This document shows positions 11,286 to 22,300 of a stretch of 64,000 bases of DNA, one piece after another; the stretch's first letter is position 1; each line of letters opens with the position of its first letter. The stretch comes from Chamaea fasciata (taxonomy: Eukaryota > Chordata > Aves > Passeriformes > Sylviidae), in NCBI GenBank assembly GCA_029207755.1, contig JARCOQ010000007.1:41187656-41251655 (forward strand), read 5' to 3'. The notes under the pieces were generated by a model that ran no database searches, had not been told where the DNA came from, and saw nothing but the letters and a program-made list of their open reading frames with translations. The position numbers were made by a program, and so were the translations under genes.

Positions 11286-12670
11286 GCAATATCATTGTGA
11301 AGAATAGCAGATGGTTCTCCTACAAGGTGGAACAAAAGCCTTGCTTTAAAAGGGCCTGAGGTGTGTTTTCAGCTATGTGGACTGAAAAGAGGCTTATTTG
11401 TGTGCAGCATTCAGCAGGGTTTAAAATGGCTGCAGATTATTTGCAGTAGTGTGGCTAAAATCTTACTGATCCGTCATAGATTCCTGACAATCAGCAATTC
11501 TCCCAAGTCAGGTTTCATCATAGCAATGAGAACAAGCTGACAAACTCAAACCAGTCATCACAAGATGGGCGCAGTTCTCTGACAGCCTTTCCAGGTGCTG
11601 GTTATATTTGACAAAGGGTCAGGCTAACATCTGACTCTAATCTTAGAGGAATGTTGTCTGAAAATCCAAGGGGGAAAAAGCCAGTGAAAATGAAAATGTG
11701 CTGACTGGAGTGGCAGAAAGCTGTACCTAAGCTTCGTCTCAGCCACTGGGACCAGATAAGATGATGCCAAATCAGTTCACTCTGTTCTAGAAAAGATGGG
11801 ACATGCTACTCAGCACCTGGTAGTGAGGGTGTGTTAGATTTTGGTGCTTGTCTCATATTCAGAGTATGGTTTTTTTTCCATTTCTCTGCATGCCCAGGCC
11901 ATGGTGAGCAGTGACACTTTGTCTTTGGAAAAAACTATTTTCAAGCTTTTTTTGTTACCATTGCTGCTAAAAATATCTTGATCTTCCACTCATGTTTCCT
12001 TTTTTTCAGCTCCATTCCATGACTCCTAGTTCTCATAATCTCAAAATCTATCTAAGAATCTATCCCATCATGAACCAGTGAGTCTTTCCAAAATTTAAAT
12101 TCTGTCTGGAAACAAAGCTAACTCCAAAGCTTTAGCATCAACCAACATCTCTGCCTGGACTGATTGCTTTCAGCAAGAACAGTGCTTTGAAAGATGAGTC
12201 TCCTTTCCAGGCTTCGTGCTCTCTTTTGGCTACTCCATCATTTCGAAATCAATAGCTGTCTCTGATTGCCCCCCTCCCCTCCAGATCCTGCTCTTTGCTA
12301 CCTCATTTTGGTTTTAATTTGCCACAGGAAAATTGCAGTCATTTTTCCCCCACCCTAATTAAGACACCTATCCACTAAGGAGAAAGAAAACAAAAACAAA
12401 ACCTCCTTATCTAAGCCTTTAGCAAAGAACAGAGGAGGAATGATTGGTGAGATGATCACCTCTAGAAAGCCAAGGCCTTTATTGATTCTTCTGGCCTTCC
12501 TCAGTAAATACAGAATGAGTATTTTAAATTCACCTACAAGGAAGATAAAAGTTAATATAAAATACTGACTTCTCAACATCAGAGGAGAAAGAGACTGTAT
12601 GTCTTCTAGACTGAATCACTTTTAATTCTCTATACATAGTTCAACAAGAATATTTGGAGAGTTTTTCACT

Positions 12671-12828
12671 GTGCCTCATAGATTCATAAAACCATTTAGG
12701 TTGGAAAATACCTCTAAGATGATCAAGTCCAAACATAAAACTATAACTTAAATCTAAACCTTGGCTGTAGTGGATAGCCAAGTCACCACTAAACCATGTC
12801 CCTAAGCAACACTTCTACCCATAAGCAG
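12671..12828 (-). mobile_element. CR1 LINE 3'-end fragment
   Basis: Read on the plus strand this is the reverse complement of a CR1 tail: ATAGATTCATAAAACCATTT, then AGGTTGGAAAATACCTCTAA, then the diagnostic CCACTAAACCATGTCCCTAA. The element therefore points along the minus strand. It is old, with many substitutions, and severely 5' truncated. Confidence 0.8.
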
Positions 12829-14324
12829 TGGTAATGCTACCTCACATTACCTCTATTTCAGTTTCCCCACATTTTGTAATAAACTTCTGAACTTCCAGGG
12901 GCTAATGGTCCTGACCTATGCTTAGGAAAAGCTTTGAGATCATGAAACAGATTAGAAAACTGTTTCATGAGGCAGCAGCACTGAGCGCTTGAATTCAGGA
13001 AATAAGCATTGAGTGATGGTGGAGGGCACAACCCCAGTGCTGAGATGTATGATTACATGGAAAAAAAAGGGTCAGGCTACACAGAGAAGCTCAGGGGAGA
13101 GTCCACTACACATGGGGATTTTGTGGAAGAGGATATTCAACAGCCCCACAGGAAAAGGTCAGAGAGAATAATCTCTACCAGTCTGGGAAAAAAACAAGAC
13201 AGGATGTGTCTCCACAAGGTTAAAGCTTTCACTTCCTCATCCAGAGGAATAAACACCTCTATTCTGAAAAGAGGGAATGCTACTATTGGCTTTTCCAGAC
13301 TTTATCCTCTGTCTCCTTCACCCCTGATCCAGTGGAAGTCGTACTTTCCATGATGCCTATCTGAATACAAGCCCTAGCTTTGAATAAAAATCAGATCCAA
13401 CTCCCTGCTGTACTCCAGAGACTTATTTACCACCTTGGAGAGATAAGCATTTATCTGATTAAGTTCAGTCTCTGTGCATAGTCAGCTTCTTCTAAGGGGG
13501 GCTGATATAATTGCAGGAACCAGATGGGGATTGTGCCTGCTGGACTAAAATTGCTCTGATATTCCAGATTGCTTCTCTCCTCTCTGGGATGTCAAGAGCA
13601 GAATCCTTCAGGGCAGGACCTGCTACAGAAGTCCAGATTGGCTTGTATTAAGAGCATGAAAATATCCTTTTGAGACTGGTTTCCTAAAGGGAGAAAGCAT
13701 ATGTTCTTATGGGTTGTGCATGTGTTAAACTTTGTGGGTCCTCACATTCCTGAGCAGTAACATTGAAATCTGTTGGTCTATTTTAATTAGATTGGATAAA
13801 TTTCACAGCAAATTAAGTTCCTGCAGGTAGTAGGTAGTCAGTTAGAGAAGAGGGACCCTATAAATATCCTGGTTCAGGAAAATGGTGCACTGTGCATGTA
13901 TTAAACTCTGGAGACATCATATATGAAAAAATTACATGTAATTACTCATCTGGAGGAAAAGCTTCAGTGAGAACTCAATTTTTCAGGAATAGAAATTCAT
14001 AGGGGACCATGGCTCATACATTCTGCACCTCACAAAACTACTACTTCTATTTCGTTATGATGTAGATGGGAGAAAAAATTATTTAATTTAGGAAACACTG
14101 TAAAAAAGTGGATCTAGTGCACCTAGCAGGTTTAGGAGCTAGGATTCAGAAGTCAATTTGCTGTTGGCTTCCTGATTGTAACAGAAACCAGCCCTAGCAG
14201 AGAGTGCGGTGCGGCCCCTGAAATTGGGCAAGGTTCTGAACTGGGCTAAAGTGAAGAAAGGTGGGGGTCCAGGGCAAATTATCTATGGGGAAATGTGGTT
14301 CCTGGGGTCCTTCCATGTGGCTCA
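12829..14324. other. Intergenic, nothing recognised
   Basis: No recognisable transposon. The 114-codon frame at 13009-13353 has no family resemblance and no exon context. Confidence 0.4.
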
Positions 14325-14655
14325 GAATAGACTAAGGGGAGATGGTCTAACTGTAGACTTCAATTATTTGTAGGAGAGTTACAAAGAGAGTGGAAGCAAA
14401 CCCCTGGTAGTAATAGATGGTAAGAGAAAGGCAGAGAGAATGGACAGAGGTTGTACCCTGGGAAACCCAGACAAGTGAAATTTCTTCATAAGGTGAGTAT
14501 GATAGCACTGGGCACAAGTTACTGAAAGAAATGGTAGTCTCCATCATGGAAGGTTTCTAAGTCTCATGTAGACAAAAGCACTAATTCCTAGTGGGAGATT
14601 GGACCAGACACCTCCAGAGGTCCCTTCAACCACCATTTCTGTAATCCTTCTGTCC
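14325..14655 (+). mobile_element. CR1 LINE 3'-end fragment (old subfamily)
   Basis: Begins with AGAATAGACTAAGGGGAGAT and ends with GGACCAGACACCTCCAGAGG followed by a C-rich CCCTTCAACC block and TTTCTGTAAT. This is the layout of the last 300 or so bases of an older CR1 subfamily. Truncated and diverged; no coding capacity. Confidence 0.75.
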
Positions 14656-17600
14656 AGATGAGGATGTAAGAAAACAACTTCTATGAGCGAAGCTGTCACC
14701 TACCGGTGGCAACTTTTATCTCACCTCACCTTTACCAGAGGACATATGAACACATTCTAAGTCATTGTTCAACTCCTTGTGTGGAGCAATGGTTTTATTA
14801 AGGTATTTGTGATTATTATTTGGTGAGCAAAAATAATGAAACTTATTTTGCACTGTGCTAAACTTGTGTCAGACACATCTTGTGCCTCCTTGTACCGTAT
14901 CTATAGCACTGTGCTACAGACTGTTTTCAACCAGCTTTTGTTGTTACGATTTATGGAGGCATCAGCAGACTGTGGATGATTGTCACTGGTTTTCTCTAAG
15001 TCTCTTCTCGCATAAAGATTAACAACAACAACAAAAAAAGCCTTTCATATATGGGTCTTTTGAGGCCTCTATCAACGTATTTTTCTGGATCATTAACTTC
15101 TGCAGGCCATGTACTTCTGTTAACTTTTTGAGGTAATGTGTTCAGACTCAGGCAAGTTCTACGATTTCATCAGAACTAAAGTATGCTTGGAGCACACTGA
15201 ATTATTGCTCAATTAATTTTGCATCCTAATTAAGTAGAAGACAATCTTATCACTGACAAGGCTCTTTTCTGTGTTAAATCTATCCTGTTTCAGGTGTGAT
15301 GCAGAGAATAACTTACATGAATAGAACAAGACAGATCTGAGCTGCTGTCTGCACTACGTAAGATACTGGTCAGCTTCACCCCAGCCATGGCAGTGTGATG
15401 TTGCTGCTGTCTCAGCAGTCCCTACCCAGCTTCCTTCCCCAGCCACTTGCTTCTCTCTACCTACTAGCACTGCAGAGCACATAGGAAAATGGAGGAACTT
15501 AGGTGCACCTTACTACAATCTGTAGAAACATCTGCTGTGAAACAATGAGGCAAAAAATGTCAATACGCTCTTAAAGAAATGAAAAATACCTAGGATCAGA
15601 ATCATTTCAGCAGCAGGCACAGCTTTAGGGACTACTTGCCCCATAAGTTACTGCCTGGCAGCATGGAGAGGCCATGCAGTAAATCTGTCCCGGGCACTAG
15701 CTAGCACTCTTCTGCTTCCAGTATTCATCCCACTGCACTTTCTCATTTAACTGGAGATTTATTTTCCCTTTACTCTGGATTTTAAAAAAGTAGTAATTGT
15801 TGGACACCTAGCTTTACCTATAGATCACATAATGAACAGCGCACATGTGGTAAACAATGTGCTTCAGTTCCAGGTGGCTTTGAAAGAAACACATGCTAAT
15901 CTTCCTGTAATCAACTCATTACATAAATTTTATTACAGAATTGGTCCAGATGTCCTCTTCTTTCCCTCCTTTCCCTCAGAGGAATTACAAACTACTGAGA
16001 TTATCTCAGCAGGCACCTATATGAACACAAGGAATTATTTGTGGTACCCAGAGAAACAAAAATTTGATCAGTGCTATGAAAAAATCCTTTTATGTCATCA
16101 CAAACCCAAACAAATGCGGTGCAAATGTCAGACTCTGAAAGCTGTGTGGAGTAGGTCAATGTTTCCTGAGTGTATGCAGCCCTTTTCCCTGCCTTCTTCT
16201 CAGGATTTACTGCCTCTTTGAAATTATATTCTGGAAGCACAGTTTGCAGAGCCTGCAGAAGTCCTGTGGTCACTACTTTGCGCACTTGTACTCCACTCTG
16301 CCCTGGTCACAGGACCAATGATCTTGCCAGGCTGGCAGTTCATGAAATTCTCTTCTTATTGTTGCTTCTCTTGGTACACAGATGCTTTGTTTTTCTGGGT
16401 CATTTCCCATATGTCCATTTCTGGGTCATGGACTTTTCTTGGTGTCTGGTACGGAATTAGATCAAGGCTGTCTTGTTACAATGGCATTATGTAAAAAGCT
16501 TGACTGCAAGTAATGCAGCAAATTCTCAACTCAGTCACATCTAAACATACGGCTTCAATGGACTGGATACTTCTCACGACCAACTGCTATCAGTAGTTTG
16601 CAGCATTTATTAGATTTTTTAACTGCAGAGGGTAAACAATATGGTTTCTTGTCTTTGAATCACAGGAACAACTGAATCCTGGAATAAATGATTGCTTGTC
16701 ATATATTTATACTTATAGGGAACAAAAGACATGAAAACCATGGACTTACAATTCAGCCTGTGACATGAAGAAACCAGCTCATGTTCACCCCCTTCTAGTT
16801 CCATGACTCTGTCTTGTCTCATCATCAGAGATGAGTGAGTTGGACAATCTTTGCTTCCCTCTTCAGAGTCTGCCTTCTCAGTTAGGAAAACATATTCCTC
16901 TCCATCCTCCTCCATCTTCAGGTGCCACTAAGGGAGCTTTGTTTCTTTCTGAGCTTGATTCAGTCAACTTTTCTTTCTAGTCATGTTGTAACTGTGGGAC
17001 TGAGAGATTTAGCCTGCATAGCAGCAGCTAACATTTTCCCGAGGAAAAGTTTCTCAAGAAAGCTTTTTCTCAAAACAATCTTGGTAAACAGTTATTCTTT
17101 CTCAAAACAATCTTTGTCCAGCTGGTGTTTTCTGTTTCTCTAGTTTAACCAATGGCATTAGAGAGGTGTCATTCCTATTCATCAATCATGTTAAGTCTGT
17201 ATTGGAACACCTTAAAAAAGGTAGTAAGAATTTAAACAATAGAGCCTTCTTTTTCTATACTTTTTGCCTTCTGAAATATTTGGAGTCTTTTGAGTCCTAC
17301 AGCTACATTGTAACCTCTCTGCATAACACATTCACTCTCCTAGGGTTCAGCTGTAAATACATCAGGCCCAGGCTACAGAAAGGACACACATCTAGTATAG
17401 AATAAGATATTAAAACTCATATCTAATTATCATAGACCTTAAGTTACTGGAACTCTTTCCACTATCGTATAAGGAATTAATTGCATGCAAACACACATGC
17501 ATCTCCATGAAATAAGCAGACCAGACACTTTACCCATGAGGAAAAGCTGCCACATATGCATGAAATTGGACTTGGATACTGTAGGCAACACCCCTCTGAA

Positions 17601-18577
17601 ACTGCCTAAAAGCAAAGCAGCCCTGCAGACATATGCAGGGCTCCTCCACAGGAGCTGGCAGATTGCAGAGGCAGTAGATCCAAAAGAAGCCTGGAGGGAA
17701 CTGCTCAAGAGAGACAGCAGCATTAACAATACACTGAAACAACTGACAGGAAGAAAAAGAAAGGAAGAAAATAGCCAGCCCAAAACTGATAGAGATCTTC
17801 AATTTAAAAACCAAGTAAGTTTATTCATTGGGAAAGTGCAACAAAATACCCCAGGGATAGCGCATTCCACTCCAACAATTAAAATTGCATTAAAAAGTAG
17901 ATAGGAAGGTCTGAATCTTTAAAAAACTAGCACAAAAGCTAGTGCTTTTCTTTGTTTCAATTCATTTATCTTTGGGTGACAAAGATAGTCACTGATTAAT
18001 TTTTTAGATACTTAATTTACAGCTTCATTGCTTTTATTTGCAAGTCATCCTGTTCCTTACAGACGGTACCTTGGGACTGGAGAACCATAACACACAGGCA
18101 CTTAGGAGAGGACAGTTTTGAAAGAATGGCGATGTTTGGCTCAGTCACATACTTACTGCTGGGAGAAGATCCAGTTGGGAGCTACCAGATATTCTAAGTA
18201 GATACTGCTCCCAACTGTTTCTCTCTAAAATCTGAGACAAGATGTTCAGTACCATTCATAAAAGCAGATTCTGCTGCAGCTGAGGGGATGCAAGCAGGCA
18301 AAAGGAGAGCACAGGACTACAGCAAGCTTACAGCAGGGTGCATGAGGGAGCCGCCAGTTTCTGACCACTGAACCCATTTTTGCTGTAGAAGTAATTATCT
18401 TGAAAATGTTGCAGGTAGGTCTTACACCCATAGCAGCCTGTTCTCATTCATACTTGTTACTTCGCCTCAGCTGAGCTTCACAAGCCCAACCGGATTCTCT
18501 ATCGCATAGCAATTATGTATCTTTTGCTAACACTCTCTGCCCAATGATTTCAAAATACTTCATAAGCATCACTCCTA
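14656..18577. other. Intergenic region 3' of ALKBH1, no confirmed gene
   Basis: AT-rich DNA without recognisable transposons. The only frame worth noting is 17485-17904 on the plus strand (139 codons, rich in K, R, E and L, with an AAG|TAAGT-like donor sequence inside at about 17814). It shows no domain I know and is open on the other strand too, so it is described as a finding and not as a gene. Confidence 0.4.
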
Positions 18578-18631
18578 AAGCTTAAACCAAGCTTCACCAA
18601 AAGCTTAAACCACTTAAGCTTAACCAAGCTT
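18578..18631. repeat. Cluster of five AAGCTT-containing units
   Basis: AAGCTT occurs at 18578, 18589, 18601, 18616 and 18626, mostly as AAGCTTAAACC-like units 10-15 bp apart. It looks like a small degenerate tandem expansion just beyond the ALKBH1 3' end. Confidence 0.6.
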
Positions 18632-18772
18632 AAAATTCTGTGACATACAGGTATTTTAAAGAAAACAGTACAGTAAACATTTGCAAAAAAATGCCAGTAG
18701 AGTTAATCTCCTGAGTTCCAGTCCTGAACTTACCCTTCTTTTCCTTTTAAATTCTTTTTCTCCTCCCACCTA

Positions 18773-18817
18773 TTTATTACAGCAAGAAGGACTAGATTTA
18801 TTCTGCACAAGTTTATT
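18773..18817 (-). terminator. ALKBH1: Poly(A) signals of ALKBH1
   Basis: Three minus-strand AATAAA hexamers (plus-strand TTTATT at 18812-18817, 18797-18802 and 18773-18778) lie about 100-140 bases beyond the stop codon, giving a very short 3' UTR. Which of them is used cannot be told from sequence. Confidence 0.65.
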
Positions 18818-18913
18818 AACAGCAATACAGACAAGTAACTTCCAGTATTACACCAGTTCCTAATTCCATATCAAGATTGCCTGTCTGGTCCATGTCAGTA
18901 TTATCTCCTGGTC

Positions 18914-19334
18914 TCAGCTGACTGTGTTCGGTTTATGTCTTTTGGCTTTGCTGTTCTCATGATAACTGTCTTCAGAGGGTGCTTGGCCCTTTCCATTTGT
19001 CCCAGATTCCTCTGGAAATTTCTGGCCCTCAGCCAACACCTGTCGAATAGTCATGTTGATGCGGGAGGACTGCAAGTACTTGGCACACACCTGCCAATCC
19101 TCCTCAGAGCTGTGCTCAATGACTGAGCCAACAGGAAGGTCTGAAGAAAGAGGCTGGTCGAGGCACGAGGGCAGAGCTGTCCCCTCAGGGTTGGGGAGGA
19201 CCCGCGGGACAGCGTGGTACAGCAGGCGGCTAAAGCCCGACATCACCATGATATCTCCGCTGTGCATGAACATCGCTGTTGGGGCCTCCTCCCGCTTCAG
19301 GCCCCCAAGCAAAAATATTGAGGATTGCCCAAAA
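18914..19334 (-). CDS. ALKBH1: ALKBH1 coding exon 6 (last)
   Basis: Encodes residues 228-367: the end of the double-stranded beta-helix fold with H268, the arginine pair R319/R325, then a poorly conserved hydrophilic tail (rich in K, E, S, N) to the TGA at 18914-18916. Acceptor CTCTAG at 19335-19340. Intron 5 (19335-19856) holds nothing recognisable. Confidence 0.97.
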
Positions 19335-22300
19335 CTAGAGAAGGTATAAGGATGGAGAGAGAAAACAAATTCAGGTAGAGAATAATTTTCTGTACAGTAG
19401 GAAAATATCAGTAGTTACATTCCTTTATAAAAAACACCCCAAGCAATCACAAAAATCAGAGGCACTCCTAAGAACAGCTTTTAGGTGGGAACATGGCAAA
19501 CAGACTAAGAGGTCTGGTTCAAGATAGAGACAGTCAGAGCAATTGCCCTGTCAGGTTTGAAGCTCTGCTGAGATACTTCTTTAGTACCCAACTGACATTC
19601 TGCTGCTTTAGAACAGAACAGTGCCCTTTGCAAAAGAACTCTTCACTCCAGGCACTACATCCGTGGTATTCAAGCAGTCCTTAAAGAAAAATCTATGTCC
19701 CTGACCTACAGCCTTTTGCTATTCGAATCTTCTGAGAGTGAAGATTATATACCCAATTAGTAAACTACATCATAGTGCCTTCCTACAATCATATGCAACC
19801 CTAGAAAAAAGCCACTTATCTTTCCATAACACTCAAGTGTGCTCTCCTTGACTTACCTGAATGATAACAGGGGGCGAGAATGGTCTAGTTCAGACTCATC
19901 CACATGAATTCCCAGTGAAGAGTCAAAATGATAGTAGTTCAGGATTCCTGCTTGGGCTTGGAAACCCCGAAACCCACAGGCTGCAGCCACTTGCTCTGAT
20001 AGGAATGCAAGGTCTGAGGGGAAAGGAGTGTGGTGATTTGCTGAGTACTTCTGGAAGGAGGAGAGTGGGGGGGAAGAAAAAAAAAAAAAAAAAGCTACAC
20101 CCAACACATCAGAGCAACAAATACACTGAACTCAAAAGCCTGGCTGATAGCCATGGAGAAGGACATCACCTTTACCAAGAAAATGACTACAACACAGGCA
20201 GAACCACAGCAAATTTACCTCCTATCATTAAATTTGTGGCCTAGGCTGAGACTGCCAGAGATTCAATTATTTGTGAAGTTCATCATTATATCTAGATGCT
20301 TAACTTGAAATCAGTAAGATTAGTACCAACATTCTGAGGATCTTCTCAGTCACAACCTGAAGCTGCCAATGAAAAGACAGTTCCATAGCACATCAACAAA
20401 CTCCAAAACAAGCATCTTTATTCCTTCCATCAATAACAAGCAGGGATCAATTGCAAACCTACTTTTTCTTTCTCCCATAAGTCATTCTGAGGTTACTGGA
20501 AAATAAAAACCAAACTTTTATTAAGGCCATCCAATAACAGGTTGATCCGGTGAATAAAAGGCTGCAAAGCAGATTTGGTTATCTGCAAAATACAGGTAAG
20601 ATGCATATTCACTCTGCCAGTGTTTATCAGCCTCCATCTATCTCAGTCTCAGGAAAAAAAAAAAAGTTTATTTTGATCAGGATCCTCAAAACAGCTGTTA
20701 GTTGGTAAGAATGCACTATAGTGGTCCAGACTAATTTAAGTTCAAAATCACATGAGCAGCAGTCTCTTCTTGCTCCTGCTCACCCCACCAAAGAAGAGCA
20801 GTTTCCCAGAAGTCACACTCAGCTTAAGTAGTTAGCAATGCTTTTGTAATCTTCCCTTTTGGTAGGTAAAAATGCCACTTACCCTGAAACAGTCGCAGGT
20901 TTAGAGCTAAGTGAATGCTTATCACATTAACTTTCAAAGGAAAGAATGCAGCAATGAACTTCTGCTGTTAAATCCTTCACAGCAAACCAATACAAATCAG
21001 AATGTTCTTAAAAGCACAGTTTGTTAGTGCCTTTCCTCAAAACTGTCTTGTAGGATCATAAACATTTTATTTAATGATGTCCCTCTCTGTCCGCCATTCT
21101 GAGTGCTCATGGCTAAGAAAAATGGAGAAGAATTTAATCTCAGTACCTTAGTATCCCAGTTATAATGGTAACCAAGGGTCACCCAGCGCAGCTTCTCCAA
21201 TAGGCTTCTGGGCTCCCCTTTACTGGAACCTTTCCTTCTACAAAGACAAAATATAAAGAAATAGCATATGTGTTAATTTCTGAGGGGTCTTCTGGTAGTG
21301 CAGCATACAGTAATGAGATTCACCCATCCATTTCACAGCCTATTAAAACCAGTCAATGCTATTAAAACTGATCAATGCTAAACTTTTATTTTCAGTGCCA
21401 ATACTTTCTTCCTCCAAAGACCTTGAAAATTTAGTTCCTGGAATGTGTGCAAGCCATGAGGCCTACTGCCAACTTTTGCCAGTTTGAAAGCTTATATTTT
21501 CAACATGGTACCTAAGAGATTATCAGATGGAAACACAATGAGCAGTGCAGATTAAGAAATCAGAACTAAACATGTCCTATTTGAGCACCTGAAAGTGAAA
21601 GACCAGAATCTGAAGATCTGAAAGCTGCAAATGCAAGGGAAAAATATTCTAGGCACTTAATGGAAAATTACAAGAAAGGAAAATTAGTTGCCTGACAGTG
21701 AAGCATAGCATGCTGCCTAATATTTCAAAGGATGGCTAGTTCTACTACTTGGTGCTTTGATAAAATGTCCTTAGGACAGACTGACTCAGAGTAAAAAGCA
21801 AGACTTGTCTAGCTATGACCACACATCAAGAAATCTAGACTGCAGGTGTCCCCTTATCCAGACTGCCATGCAGGACAAAGAACTGTTCTTCTCATGTACA
21901 ACCATGAAGTAAAGGGACTGAGTGGTCTGAAGCCACACACCAATTTACCATTCTTACTTGAAGGTGATGAAAGCAAGAAGAGGCTTCAAGTACAGACTAT
22001 GGAAAAGCCCTTGAAAAGTTACAGCATATAAGTAACTAAATCAGATAGAAATATGTTAATGACAAATACAAAAAGGAAGATACACATCTATCTTCTAGTC
22101 TACTCATTCCAACAATTTCAGCATACTTTACTCAAGCCAAGTCATGTGCTATGGTAAAAAAAAGACAGAAAAGGGAAATATACTCAGAAAATAAACAGTA
22201 GTGTCAGACAGCTGGCTCTCATTTATAGTCTCATTAGTTCAGCATGACATGCTCTCTTTCACAAAAAAAGATTGATATTTGTGCTGCCATGGTCAAGTCT

